From: Acanthosepion pharaonis
Taxonomy: Eukaryota > Mollusca > Cephalopoda > Sepiida > Sepiidae
Direction of reading: 5' to 3'
Assembly (NCBI GenBank): GCA_903632075.3
Contig: CAHIKZ030002633.1
Location: 2,037,001-2,101,000 of the forward strand
Length of the DNA: 64,000 bases
The translations under genes and the position numbers were made by a program. The notes beneath the pieces were generated by a model. It worked only from the letters and a program-made list of their open reading frames with translations. It did not search any database and was not told the origin of the DNA. Shown here one piece after another: positions 1 to 11,150 of this stretch. Every line of letters begins with the position of its first letter. The first letter of the stretch is position 1.

Positions 1-19
1 TGTTGGTAATTGTCTTTAA

Positions 20-220
20 CGTCTGGCCAGCAATGACTTAAGACGGGAGTTGGTGAAGATTACATCTTGGCAAGGAATGAGACATGCGAGAGAGATGAAT
101 GAAAAACTACTCAAAGAGTTCACACGTATTCGGTTTGCAATACATAATGGTCGTGTACCACGTGGGAGGCTCAAACGGAGAACGCGGGAAAAACAGATTT
201 GTCGCGTGCAGGCGGTTTGA
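20..220 (+). CDS. Unrecognised open frame, possible terminal exon
   Basis: An open frame of 66 codons runs from just after a stop at 17-19 to a TGA at 218-220 and has no in-frame start near its beginning. It is rich in Arg, Lys and Glu, with a basic C-terminus (RGRLKRRTREKQ). A possible splice acceptor (ctggccag) ends at 30, so this could be the last exon of a gene entering from the left. I do not recognise the family. It could equally be a transposon-encoded tail; base composition is less AT-rich than the following kilobase. Confidence 0.3.
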   Translation, partial: RLASNDLRRELVKITSWQGMRHAREMNEKLLKEFTRIRFAIHNGRVPRGRLKRRTREKQICRVQAV

Positions 221-241
221 TTGGTCGGAACTGACCAATCA
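218..241. repeat. Palindrome of facing CCAAT boxes
   Basis: Nine-base perfect arms (tgattggtc / gaccaatca) with a 6-base spacer place two CCAAT boxes back to back, overlapping the stop of the open frame at 20-220. A third ATTGG-like motif follows at about 250. This could be a promoter element or the end of a mobile element. Confidence 0.4.
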
Positions 242-244
242 GCA

Positions 245-1295
245 AGCTAGATTGGAGGTGATTGACCAATGAATACTTGTTATATTTGTATGAAAGTAGG
301 ATGTTACTTACCAGATAGGAAGAGTGCATTTCCTAAAAAGAGGTAAGGGTGGTTTATTGTGGAAGATCCCACAAACTGAAGTACCAGCATTCAAAAAAAT
401 AAAAATTTTTGAAATGTTAGGTCAGATTGTCAATTATTGCCTCTTAGTTTCTAGAAACATTATAGTGAAGACTTCGATCTACCTGTCAAATAGCAGATCA
501 CTCACAACTTCGATCTATCACGCTAGAAAGTGACGGACATCCAGAAGAAGTGTTTCAACGATTATTCACCTTCAATGTTCGATGTTATAACAAAAGCAAA
601 TAAAACAGTCTGCACGGAAAGATAGAAAGAGAGTGTTGATAGACAAATATTTTAGAATAATTCCGAGCTTTCAAGTTGGTCACGTGTTATCTGTATATTT
701 TGTAGACCAAACAACAAAGTCAGGAACCATTGATGCTAAGAACATGAAATTTTGCCTGGTTATAAGTGTTGTTAACAGAGACAAATCGGCAACATAATTT
801 CATCTTCAATTTGACGTCTTCCTTTTTGGCCGTCTGGTCAGTAAAACAAAGCTTATTCGAAGAAGACTTGACGATCTTGTGTGCTACAAGCAAGGTATGA
901 CTAGAGAATGAAGAAAACAAATACATAGAAATGACACATTGCATCAAGCAACCGATTAAGCAACTTGAGGACCGGAAGTCATGTTTTGCTAATCAAATTA
1001 TTGGCTCACATTGTCAAGGTGCTTATTAAAAAAGTGTGTATATCTTTTCACATCTTTTTGATGTCTACCAAAAATGTGATCCTTGGTACCCCCCCGCCAA
1101 AAAAAACAAAACAAAAAAAACCCAGAAATTATATAATTCGAAATATTTAATTCAAACAGTATCGCAAAAATACTAGGTCCAGAAAATAGCACTTCATCAA
1201 AAAAGATTATAAGATATCATAAACAAGTATTGAAATGTTCCCAACTCCACCACCAAAAATAGCAAACAGAACATGATATAACTATGGCCTGATAT
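245..1295. other. No recognisable gene
   Basis: AT-rich sequence with only short open frames lacking domain features or codon bias. A run of C followed by A-rich sequence near 1090-1120 is low complexity. I see no RNA gene or complete element. Confidence 0.5.
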
Positions 1296-1299
1296 AACT

Positions 1300-1950
1300 A
1301 AAAGTAAACGTTCAAATAAATTAGCATCGTATTTCCATTTGTCCTTTTCTTGTAAAGCCAGGCTAATGTTGTTGTAATCGGTGTCCCTACAATTACTGTT
1401 ACGCACGTGAGACCATGTTTCTAGCAAGAGCAGATATTTGTGCTGCAAGGACTATTGGACAAAATCTTGCACTTAAACGCACAAACTTCAGTAGTTCCTC
1501 AGGAGCGGGATCTATATCGGTAAGAACTGGGGCTAAAGTACCGTTTCTCACTTCCCAACCACAACTCCAAGGCTCAAGTTGGCAATGATCTAAAGTCTTC
1601 CAAATCATAACATGAAGATGGACACGGAGACTGTGGAACAAAGCTGACCGTTCAGTTGGAGGCAGTTTTTCAGACTGTGACTTCTTCGTCAATGTTGCAG
1701 CATACTCTATATATTTGATGCATCTGAGGGAGTCCAATGTATCATCTGATTTTCCTCCATACATCTTGACAAAAATCTGCGACCCCGCGGAGGCAACTTG
1801 GACAGAAAAAGCAGTTGTATCAGCTAAAATAGCACAAAAAGACTGGATCTCTTTTGATTTATGAATAAACCTGATTATCTCATATTTCCCATGCCCAAAT
1901 ATACCTGACGTTGAGTAACATCCACCATATGCATGAATAACCGGAAAATT
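1300..1950 (-). pseudogene. Frameshifted relic of a dispersed invertebrate transposon-associated gene
   Basis: On the minus strand an open frame begins at about 1950 with a HAYGGC-x-STSGIFGHGK segment. It continues through KMYGGKSDD, LPPTERSALFHSLRVHLH and GWEVRNGTLAPVLTDIDPAPEELLKFV. These blocks match a family dispersed widely in mollusc and cnidarian genomes, whose members read HALTGCDTTS...GKGK and end in a Cys-rich C-x-C-RKHG tail. Here the tail is broken: after KFVR the expected Cys frame (CKILSNSPCSTNICSC) is reached only by a one-base shift near 1470, and a TAG interrupts it near 1430. A further frame to about 1300 gives NCRDTDYNN and DANLFERL, like the family's end. The relic is inactive; its enzymatic role is not known to me. 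Confidence 0.6.
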
Positions 1951-1954
1951 TTAA

Positions 1955-2395
1955 AGAATGTAGGAGTTTGTCTTCTGAATTATCAGCTGAATTCTTTGAA
2001 GTCCGAATTAGAAGATTTTCTTATTGGCTCTAAAATAATTGTTTGTTAGATTTGGATTTGTTTCAAGTTACAACAGTTTCTAGAGTCAATGCTCATATGT
2101 GCCAAAGTTCGACCGATGATATATGGCAAAGGCCCGTCAGATTCTGGACATTATTAACAATGAAAGTCACACTTGCACTGAACAAGTTAATGATTTACCT
2201 ATCGAGGACCAAGGCCCACAGCTCATTGATAAGTAAGAACTTAACAATCCTGATATATTGTTATATTTGCGGATAGCCAGCCCTTTCCCGTTATTTCCTG
2301 TTCCGTTCACTTTTGCCGATTCATTAAACGGTTGTAGGGACGTAAAGGACGATTATATCATTTCGTTTAAGATGAATTCACGAGGGTCACGGGAC
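1955..2395. other. No recognisable gene
   Basis: AT-rich spacer without a supported open frame, RNA gene or repeat boundary. Confidence 0.4.
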
Positions 2396-2399
2396 GGCC

Positions 2400-2650
2400 A
2401 GTGAGTGACGTCAGATTGTGGGGTGACGAATCCCAGTTTCCATGCTGACCGCCAGGGCGTTAAACGTTACCACAAGCCCACAGCGGTAGCGCGAAGCAAC
2501 ATGGTTAAACAAAGAACATAGAGGATACCAGCGACCTGACAGTTTTCCCTTCGGGAAATAATACAAGTAAGACTGCTTGCAGTCATAATTTCTCTGTGTG
2601 AGACAATTAGTAGCATGTATATACATATTTCTATATAATATTTTGTATGA
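2400..2650 (-). repeat. Possible tRNA-derived SINE
   Basis: On the minus strand a tRNA-like head is visible: an A-box-like TGGTAACGTTTAACGC, then about 30 bases later a B-box-like GGGATTCGTCACCCC near 2415-2430. A less structured body follows. No clear target duplication is seen, so the ends are approximate. Confidence 0.4.
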
Positions 2651-2659
2651 CATAACGGT

Positions 2660-3400
2660 ATGAAAAATCTCTTCGAGAAAAATGCGTATGTATCATTCCT
2701 TTCTTGCAGTTATTTTAGACATTTTTTTCTGTTGGATTAGGGTGTTAATATATCACGGATATACTAATACCTATAATGAGGAACTGGAAATATTCTCTTT
2801 TTCCTAGCAACCCTATTATGGTTTTCCGTTTACCTATGAAGTTATTGCGTGTTTTTTTTCTTGCCAACTTAGCGATAGACAATCAAATGACAAAACGGAA
2901 TCGGGAATCCTACGTAATGCGTTTCGTCATTAGAAGGAACTTCGTCAGTCTAATAATGGTTTGTGTTTCAAAATGAGAATTTCGCTCTGTTGATTTATGA
3001 TAATAGATTTGTTTTCCTATTTAATATTTATAAATTTATTACTCGGTTACCTTTTACCAGACAATCCCAGGAAAACCATTTGCGAATCCGTTTACTAAGT
3101 AACTTTTTTTAAAAATTTAACGAAAGAATTGAATTAAATATCCTGTGACGTGGTTAGGGATTTTTTCTAGCATGTCATTACTTTTGCCAATATTATTTAG
3201 GAAATTTAATTCAATTGTTAAAGTTCTTTATTCGAGTATAATATTTTGTCATTGTTTCTAAGGAAATTTAATTCAATTGTTAAGTTTATGGTTAGCAAAA
3301 TTAATTCATTTGCTTCTTGTAAAAAAATCAATAAACTGACGATAATTCAATTATTTTAGTAAAATAAAAAATATAACGTATAGCTATTGCCTGCTTAGTT
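2660..3400. other. AT-rich spacer
   Basis: No coding or RNA feature seen. A phrase of about 22 bases (ggaaatttaattcaattgtt) occurs twice, near 3200 and 3261, suggesting a small local duplication. Confidence 0.4.
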
Positions 3401-3404
3401 TGAC

Positions 3405-3545
3405 TGCTGTAAACTAACTGAATGACTGGTCCCTCTCAACACTGTGTGAAGTGACGTCATTAAACTTCACCGAAGGAAGATAATCGCCCTCTATATCCCT
3501 ACAACTGAAATTCACATGCCTCAAAGTTTTAACTAACTATTTTTT
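3405..3545 (+). repeat. Direct repeat, copy 1, with CRE palindrome
   Basis: About 140 bases starting TTTGACTGCTGTAAACTAAC are repeated almost base for base at 6494-6665. The block contains the cAMP-response-element palindrome TGACGTCA at 3452-3459 and ends CATGCCTCAAAG. Copy 2 carries an extra segment with CACGTG. It could be part of an LTR or another promoter-bearing element. Confidence 0.6.
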
Positions 3546-3559
3546 CTATGTGGCGCATC

Positions 3560-4060
3560 CCTTCAGTCTTAAATGATCATGGTTCTCCACAACTTCCTAT
3601 CTCGTGTGGCTTTTAGCAGTTTTTGCCGAAGCTCTCAATCCCAGGTTTATATAGACTTATCAGGTAATTGGCTGACTGCCTTGCCTTGTCTCTCTTGCCC
3701 TCAATATTCGCCACGATGGTTAAGTTTTCCAAGCCCCTCTTCTTCATTATGTGTCCATGTAATTTCAGCTTTTTTATCCTGATCTTGAATAAAAGTGTTT
3801 TTTTAACTATTTTCTTTAATACTTCCTTGTAGTTTACTTGCTCCGTCCATGAAACTCTCAGTCTCCTTCTGTAGAACCATATTTCAGCCGCTTCTAGCTT
3901 TTTTCCTCATGGGGAGATTGACCAACAATCATTGCCATATAAGAGTGTTAATATCACATAGCAATCCAACACGCTTTTCTTTGTTTCTAACGAAATTTTT
4001 CCGTTTCATAGAGCGGGCAAAAAATCGCAACTGTTTTCCAAAATGTGCCCGGTAATCGTT
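3560..4060 (-). pseudogene. RTE-like LINE reverse-transcriptase C-terminus, decayed
   Basis: Minus-strand reading in more than one frame gives AAEIWFYRRRLRVSWTEQV, then KLHGHIMKKRGLENLT and IEGKRDKARQ. These are the hallmark blocks of the ORF2 C-terminal region of RTE-like endonuclease-reverse transcriptases. The catalytic RT domain is absent (5' truncation), and stops and frameshifts are present. A better-preserved relative lies at 23345-24032 and another at 4365-5110. Confidence 0.65.
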
Positions 4061-4364
4061 AGTCGAACCGTTTATTTTTGTCTCTCAAAGTAAAAATAGA
4101 TTAAAAAAAATAAAATTCGGGAGATTTTATTGTACGAGTTCAAAATGGGAAACTGCTCACTAAATCAACCAATGAATGTACAGCTCAACATCGGTTCTAA
4201 AACATTTTAACGAAGACAAGAGACTTGAAGGTGAATAGAGTGGCAGATGTCCTTCTACGATTAACGACAACCAATTTAGATCCATTTTCAAAACAGATCT
4301 TATCGAACAATTCGATATAGTCACAAAGGATTCAAAAACTTCTTTTATGTGCTATGTCTTTTCA

Positions 4365-5110
4365 GGGGTTGAATGATCATGACTCTCCATAACTTTCTAT
4401 CTTTTGAAGCTCTTAGCAATATTTGCACCTTTACTATCCTTCGCAACCACTGTTTTGTCAACCATTTACATAAGCTTGTTAGGTAGGTTTACCTGTTGTT
4501 TCCTCTGTCCCATTTGCTTGCAATGTATGTATCAGATACTCTAAGCCCTCTTTTATTATTATGTCCTAGAAATTTCAACTGCCTCTCGCTTATTCTAAGT
4601 ATGTGTCCTTTTTTCATTTTTTCTTAAACCTTCCACGTTGCTTGCATGCTATGTTCATGATATTCTCAGCATCCTTTTGTAGAATTCCATGTCTTGTTGC
4701 AAGTCTCTTTATTTGTGAAGAAACTATCCTGCATTCGCTGTCGTATAGGAGGATTGATATTACATAGCATTTCACTACTCGTTTTTGTTTGTTAATAACG
4801 AAATTTTCATGTCCTTTCATACTTTTTTTTAGCGTTTGGAAGACATCTTTCACTTTTCTAATTATGCCTTCTGATTTCTGTGCCACATTTTCCATCGCTA
4901 ATTTTAACAATTCCCAGATAGTTAAATTGCTGTATTTGTTTGATCCTGACGTCTTCAATTCGTAGCTCGTATAGACTGACAAAAATATACTCAACTTGAC
5001 TTTTATGTCCAAAAAAGTAAAAAAAGCAATCATGCAAAAAGATAAACGCCAAGATACAAATTTAAAATAATAAATTCGAATAAAGCGATGAAAAATGTTC
5101 AAAAGCATTT
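4365..5110 (-). pseudogene. RTE-like LINE C-terminus, decayed
   Basis: Minus-strand frames give KCGTEIRRH and IIRKVKDVFQTLKKSM, CYVISILLYDSECRIVSSQIKRL, and further on IIIKEGLEYLI. They align with the GKCDTEIRRRIGMAKD...LLYGSECWTISS...GLENLIL order of the related copy at 23.4 kb. Its order and spacing match, but it is frameshifted. It lies in the same orientation as the copy at 3560-4060, so the two could be one element split by later insertions. Confidence 0.6.
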
Positions 5111-5114
5111 TACG

Positions 5115-5865
5115 CTAATGAAAGAACCCGAATTAATTTCAAAAGGTTAGTCCTAAGCAAGGAGTCTCTAAATAAATAATAGGCTGACAGAAAGTAAGTT
5201 AAACATTGTTTGTGATGTTTCCACAGGAACAAGCGACATTCTGCATGATGAACTTGCAAGGACACACAGAACCTCTATGATAAAATACAACATAAAGTTG
5301 TAAGTTCACTTCTTGAATTAAGCCTATCTCTATTTCTCTTGAAGACTGTATCAACTATTTGTTTCTCAAAAGGGACTTTTCACACTTTGAAGATGGATTT
5401 TTGTTAAAGGAAACATTTAATACAAACACACCAAGTCTTTTCTAGACCTTTTTTGGCTTCTCTTAATAATTATTATATTTTTGTTCCACACAATATTTGA
5501 CATGTTTATTTCTGTTATATCAATATTTTAATTCAGTACGTTCATTTTATCATAACGTGTGTATAAAAACGAATTCATTTTTCTGCAATCAAAATAGTTC
5601 TTTGTTTTCTCTTTTCAAAATCTATCACTGTGTAACGGGAGAGAGCTATGCAAGAAAGATTTATTCTCACATTTACGTTTCCCCCATTATGGGCATTATA
5701 TATCCGAAATATAATAACAACATATTTCACTGACGGAATGGAATGGCTGAAAGGAAAAGGAATGACAAACATGCTTTGTTCTCAGAGTGACTTTTATGCC
5801 ACCAAGACACACACAAATCTATATATACATATTTACAGGTATCCCATGCGGGGAACAATATATCA
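5115..5865. other. No recognisable gene
   Basis: AT-rich sequence with short open frames that show no domain signature. Confidence 0.4.
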
Positions 5866-5869
5866 TATA

Positions 5870-6120
5870 AAGGGTGTTCCAATAACTTGGACCGATTTTA
5901 AATGTGAATTAAGTTTAAGCATCTAATGATTTTTTTTCTTTTTCTTTCAGATGTGGCGGACATTTGGGCGTTATTATTTTTCACACACAATTGCCATGAC
6001 TTAAATAACATGATCCAATAGAGAAAAAAATAAAATTTCACCAATAACACCGATTTATTTACTGCTGACTTTGATCCGTCTTAATGAAACACCCTTATAT
6101 ATAATCCGTCTTAATGAAAC
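5870..6120. mobile_element. Possible small MITE-like element
   Basis: The left side begins AAGGGTGTTCC at about 5872. The right side contains GGTGTTTCATTAAGACGG, read on the minus strand, twice in tandem (about 6076-6095 and 6104-6123). The shared GGTGTTYC suggests terminal inverted repeats of a small non-autonomous element, but the inner match is weak. Confidence 0.25.
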
Positions 6121-6493
6121 ACCTTTTATCTACACATCGAGCAGAGTGTAAGGAGAAACGAAAAGGAAGGCTCTTGCATGTAATATGGAGATTCTTCTGT
6201 GTTTCTGGAGAAGCCATATTTAGGACTCCAGATTCAAACAAACTGGACAGATTCAAACGGATTGGACTGGATTCATCTACTATGACTCAAGCGAGAAATT
6301 CCACGAAGGGGAAACAGCGAGTCTCTGTCTTCCCAAATTGAGGACTGTGGGTTGGTGTGTCTTTCTATAAATGGAGAAGATACATTCCAAAAAAGGAAAC
6401 TGCATCATGGACTTGTAAACTGTAGCATTTCTTGAAGGAAGTAGATTTGGCCTCAGCCTGGGTCCCTTGGTTCAGGCTAAAAAAGCAACCGCT

Positions 6494-6665
6494 TGGTTTG
6501 ACTGCTGTAAACTAACTGAATGACTGGTCCCTCTCAACACTGTGTGAAGTAACGTCATTAAGCGGCCGTCACGTGACTCATGTCACTTAACTCCACCGAA
6601 GGGAGATAATCGCCCTCTATATCCCTACAACTGAAATTCACATGCCTCAAAGTAACTATTTTTTC
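6494..6665 (+). repeat. Direct repeat, copy 2, with CACGTG box
   Basis: This matches 3405-3545 with an insertion of about 30 bases containing GTCACGTGAC near 6570, and with TAACGTCA in place of the perfect CRE. Both copies end CATGCCTCAAAG and are followed by ACTATTTTTTCT. Confidence 0.6.
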
Positions 6666-6669
6666 TTCT

Positions 6670-7485
6670 CGGAATTATAAATCCACATACTCTCAAGTAC
6701 CAAATAAATGTGGTAGGGGTAGTGATGAATGGTGGCATGGAAGAATCAGTAAATATAATAAACGTTGTGGGTAGAAAATGAGAAAATCTAATAAGTGGGG
6801 TGAGTTGAATACAAAATTGAGTGTTTCGCTATGTTTAAATGGATGGAACATATAAGATATTTCAGTTTCCCAAAAAGAGAATTTTCAATGCAATGGTTTC
6901 CCACCATAGTAAATTTCAAAACAAAGTTTTCCAGCAATCTATTAAATAGGGTGACTTTGTTAAAAATTAATAAGTTATTAGGGAGGTGTTATTTGGTATC
7001 CAAAACTAGTACAATATTTTGTATCTTGACTCACATCTGCATAGTGAAGGCACTATGAGTCATGGATTCATTTTTAAAAACAGAAAAAAAAATATTGCAA
7101 ACAGAAAAAAATTATGTTGGATAGAGAAAATTTTCAGCTGTGAAACACTATTTTTCCACATAGTCACCATCATTTGGTATGTATTTTTGCCATTGGTATA
7201 GAAGAGCCTTTCTAGGGCCCCCAACTAGAACACAGCTTGTTATATACATCACTGTCACTACTGCTAGAATACATTACCCATTGACTAACTGTTTGGTCTC
7301 TAAAAATGTTCAGTAAATGTCGATAAATTTCAAAGGGTACAATTTTTCATGTATGGAAGAATTCAGTAACACACTCCTGTTTTGTAATAAGTTTATGGTA
7401 AGACACCATTTTACCAGACTTTCACTAAGCTTCTTTTTCTAAGAAGACAAATGAAAAAAAATACTGGGTTATTGTTGAGAAGCTT
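6670..7485. other. No recognisable gene
   Basis: AT-rich spacer. Short open frames on the plus strand carry no family signature. Confidence 0.4.
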
Positions 7486-7489
7486 TAAA

Positions 7490-7900
7490 CTCTACTGTCT
7501 TCACCATCTGCCTTTTCAGTCCTGGGTATGATGATAAACTACATCCACGTCCTGGGTAAGACAATAAACTACGTCCAACAGCAAGGCCTCTGATCAGGAG
7601 GTTTTGAGGAGCGTTGAACCACCTCTTAATTGCTGGTGTTCCCAGGTCCACCCTGACCCGGGTGGTAGCACTTGTTAGGGTCCTAACTATGGGCAAATAG
7701 TTAACCCCCTCCAAACTGGGTCAAAACACTATGAAAGTGTAAAAATGTTTTAATACCAGAAATACTTTTTAAAAAAATTATTACCAGAAATAAATTTTTT
7801 AAGAAAAAATATTGTCAGCAATACATTTTTTGAAGGAAAAAATATTACCTGCAAAAAATATTGTCGGCATTAAATAACCCATTGTGGTTGATATGCTGTA
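7490..7900 (-). repeat. Dispersed repeat B, minus copy
   Basis: The block reads TTGCTGGTGTTCCCAGGTCCAC, CGGGTGGTAGCAC and CTATGGGCAAATAGTTAA, followed by a tail of degenerate TTACCAGAAATAAATTTTT units. It recurs at 41195-41890 in the same orientation and at 32755-32955, 45595-45665 and 59040-59235 in the opposite one. It contains two units of a roughly 30-base minisatellite (GGTATGATGATAAACTACATCC). No coding content is seen. Confidence 0.65.
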
Positions 7901-7904
7901 GAAC

Positions 7905-8265
7905 AAAACAAACAAACAAAACTATCTACCTTTGATAGCATGGGTTAGCATATTGCAATAAGAGGCATTACTTTCAGAGCTACTTACATATCTGCACACA
8001 TGTATTTTGTAAGGCAGACCAAGTATCTGTTAAAGTAGCTAGCATATCCCTGTTGCAGATGTCTACTTAGGCACATTTGTATCTGTTCAATACTCACAGG
8101 ACTAACTTGTGATTTATAATGCATCTCCGCTGAACAAATCATCGTTACAGTTTCTGGGAGTGAACACGTTTGAACAAAGCCAGTACGCTCAAACCTACAG
8201 TCATGATGAAATGTGACTTCTTGCTAGCATAACCAATGACAGTTTTCAAACAGTTTCGTCTACCA
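7905..8265. other. No recognisable gene
   Basis: Spacer with no supported feature. Confidence 0.4.
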
Positions 8266-8269
8266 AATT

Positions 8270-8440
8270 TTATGGTGTGGTATGGTTTTCAGGCACTTCC
8301 CAACAGTGCTACATTCTGGGATCATCTTCTCATGCTCACTTTATCAAGTTATCTCCTTAACAAATCGCTTATGTTAAGATTCAAACTCGGGTCTTATTCC
8401 AACCACTCAGTTATGTGCCATTAAACACATAAATTAAATA
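8270..8440 (-). repeat. SINE fragment related to 24194-24508
   Basis: The minus strand reads GATCCCAG then TGTTGGGAAGTGCCTGAAAAC, matching the middle of the full-length SINE at 24.2 kb. Only this central part is preserved. Confidence 0.45.
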
Positions 8441-8444
8441 ATTG

Positions 8445-9045
8445 CATTATAACTAAATCAAGTGATTATTTAATGATATTGTTGTCAAAACATTTTTAAA
8501 CCAAGATACTGAAGCCAGAAATATAAAATATGTTAAAAAAGATCACCTTGAGGCATTTGCAGTATAAATAATTTATTACATAAAAAATGTAGGCATGCAA
8601 TACAAACAATTGAATAAATATAAAAATATAATCTGAATTTGAGATTTAACTCCAATCAGATGTTTAAAGGATTGTTTAATGTTAATTATTGTTTGAGGAA
8701 CTTCAATATTAAAATTCCCTACAATTAAATTTGTTTTATTTATTTGCTTAAAGCTGCAAATAAAAAAAATGCAACATAATTGCTTACATATCTTTAATTT
8801 CTTCCATCTCAACATATCTGGAATGACGACATTATTTATAATTTTGTGAAGAGTCATTATTATTCAAAAGATTTGGTTAGAAAATTAAACTTATTTTTTC
8901 ATATGTCAAACTGGCAGTTAGTTATTTCAGGTGGAAACAGAATTATTTTTAGTGGATATCTATATTTGGGTAGATGCTCTGTTTATTTGTTAAACAGTAT
9001 ATTTATTTATTCTAATTATAAGATACTATTCAACTTTGCTTGAGT
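8445..9045. other. No recognisable gene
   Basis: AT-rich spacer. Open frames on both strands show only compositional hydrophobicity. Confidence 0.4.
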
Positions 9046-9054
9046 GATGATGTG

Positions 9055-9150
9055 CTCCATGGCAGAGTTAGTTTAAAGTATGTCGGATCTAATGATGGTT
9101 TCTCAATTCAAATCCTGCTGGAAAGTGCATGTTTTTCTTTAGTAAGATTT
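9055..9150 (+). repeat. tRNA-related SINE head, degenerate
   Basis: GCAGAGTTAGTTTAAAGTATGTCGGATC followed by TCAATTCAAATCCTGCTGG gives A-box and B-box-like blocks. It resembles the sequence at 47755-47860 (GTAGCTGAGTGGTTTAAAG... AATCATGTTGG), and in both cases a TA microsatellite lies a few hundred bases downstream. Confidence 0.4.
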
Positions 9151-9478
9151 CACAAATATTCAGGCCAGTAGACAAAAATAAATGAAAATACTCTTTAATG
9201 AATAAACTGAGCATCTACTCAAATATGGGTACCCACCAAAAATAAAATTTAACATTATATATATATATATATAAAACAAACTCTTTTCTTACTGATTATG
9301 CTCTATTGATTATCAGTAATTTTGTGCTGTTAATATGAGCAACATAAAGAATTAACTGCATTTCTTAAACAAACCTTGCAATGTATTGACCAAATCACAA
9401 AATTGTGTACCATGAAGTAGATAGTTAAAATAAATATGTTATGATTAATGTAAATATGATATTAAATAATGTTTATCT

Positions 9479-9479
9479 T

Positions 9480-9512
<33 letters not shown>

Positions 9513-9524
9513 TATATACAAAGA

Positions 9525-9581
<57 letters not shown>
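9479..9581. repeat. (TA)n microsatellite
   Basis: Two long TA tracts are separated by a short AAAATATATATATACAAAGAAAA-type interruption; another small (CA)/(TA) run follows at 9630-9672. Confidence 0.9.
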
Positions 9582-9585
<4 letters not shown>

Positions 9586-9989
9586 CCAGTGACATAAGGC
9601 TATTGAATATTTATTGAAAAAAATAAACACTCACACACATCACACACACATGCAAATATATATATATATATTACATTTGATAAAATAAAAATAACTCTTG
9701 AAGGAGTGTTATGTTGATGCACCAGAAGTAGTTGCTTATTTCCTGTTATACTCTTGACAAAACTCAAGAACAGTTGCCACTTTAGATAGAGAGTGCCTTA
9801 TCCTTTGGGCATCAACAAATCATTCTGCAAACAATATCAAATCCTTTCTGCATCATATAACTGCCATAGCTACAATGCCACAGCTCACTACCACTTTTTT
9901 TTTATTATATTGCACATGCAACACCCACCTGAGTTAATTTCTATAAGCAGGGAAGAGCAGAACTATTTTGTGTACACCTGTATGTAAAA

Positions 9990-10280
9990 CTTTGCTACAT
10001 TTTTTTACTTGGAATCACCCCAAGCAAGGCAGCAAATACCACTAAAACACAAGGGGTACCATGTGTGGAAGAATTAAGAACAGAAACATTAATGATGAGC
10101 AGAAAGAGAAGAGAGTAATCAGGTAGACAGTGGATAGTGATTGACATTGCATTTAAATTTTTGCAGATTAAAGCTGGCTAGAAAGCATATAGTCAGAAGG
10201 GAGTTCTACAAGCAAGAAATGTGAGAAAAAAACTGTTAGCATAGAATTTATGGCTACATCTAGCCAGCTGAACTCTTTGA
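9990..10280 (-). mobile_element. 3' end of a CR1/jockey-like LINE
   Basis: The plus strand reads ATCACCCCAAGCAAGGC, AACACAAGGGGTACC and TTAGCATAGAATTTATGGC. This matches the better-preserved copy at 29840-30780, whose minus strand encodes EFKRTTRLAKRYHQL-type sequence. It therefore represents the antisense of the LINE's last coding segment and 3' end, with reading frames lost. Other copies: 12150-12265, 28775-28990, 37445-37820. Confidence 0.6.
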
Positions 10281-10389
10281 TTTATTTTGAAAAATATTAG
10301 GTTGAGTCATAAGTAATTTCCATTTTGGGGAATCGATTGTAATGGTTGGTTTCATTGATTTGTATTTGTACAGCTCATGCACCCTTTGC

Positions 10390-10500
10390 AGTTATTTAAA
10401 GCTGAAACATATTTCAGACTGTAGTAAGTTACTTACAGTACCTGGTATCCCCAATTGGTCACCTATCTATGTACTGACTGGACCAGTACTTTCAGTATGA
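10390..10500 (-). repeat. 5S-rRNA-derived SINE fragment inside mariner
   Basis: On the minus strand CAGTCAGTACATAGATAGG then GGGGATACCAGGTACTGTAAG resembles the 3' half of 5S rRNA (GGTTAGTACTTGGATGGG...GGGAATACCGGGTGCTGTAG). It is interrupted relative to the mariner backbone and opposite to the SINE at 10805. Confidence 0.5.
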
Positions 10501-10804
10501 TTTGACCATAATCACATTTGTAATGTTGAATGGATAATCCTAATGACGAATTATACTTGGTAATTAAGAATAAATTTGGAGTGTACAAACATACCTAAGA
10601 TTTTGCATCACAATGACAGGATAGATTAAAAAGAAAAATGTTTTGTTTTCTTCATGAAAATGCAAGGTTGCATACAATATGAATAACAGAAGAAAAAGTT
10701 TGGAACTCAGTTCAAATGGCCTTGTACCAAACCGATTATTACCTTTTACAATCGCTGCAAAATGCTTTGAGCATATGACCATATAGCATTGAAATAGTGG
10801 TTTA

Positions 10805-11150
10805 TATGCAATCCCGAAAGTTAAGCAACATTGAGCCTGGTCAGTACCTAGATGGGTGACTGCTTGGGAATACCAGGTGATGTAAACTATGGATGTGCAG
10901 GTGGTGTAATGGATAATGGCTCGGAATTGTTAATCAGAGTTCCATTTTCATTTGGGTTTGTTATTATTCACTTATGCACAAATACCTTGAAAAAGGTATG
11001 AATCCACCTCTTCTCTCCCCCCCACCCAGCTATGGGTTGACTAAGACTAAATCATTATTATCTTAAAAAAAAATTCTTACAATCTTAAAATATTTTCTGG
11101 TGATAAATAACCTGCAAAGGGTTGGTAAGCTGTAAAAAAATGAATGAATC
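10805..11150 (+). repeat. Composite 5S/tRNA SINE inserted in mariner
   Basis: The first about 75 bases (CCCGAAAGTTAAGCAACATT, CTGGTCAGTACCTAGATGGG, GGGAATACCAGGTG) are the 3' part of 5S rRNA. They are followed by a tRNA-like stretch (GGTGGTGTAATGGATAATGG ... AGTTCCATTTTCATTTGGG) and a shared body (CACTTATGCACAAATACC, CAGCTATGGGTTGACTAAG) that ends in AATAACCTGCAAAGGGTTGG...GCTGTAAAAA. The same order occurs at 56495-56880; the tail alone is at 44975-45235 and 57340-57530. Confidence 0.65.
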
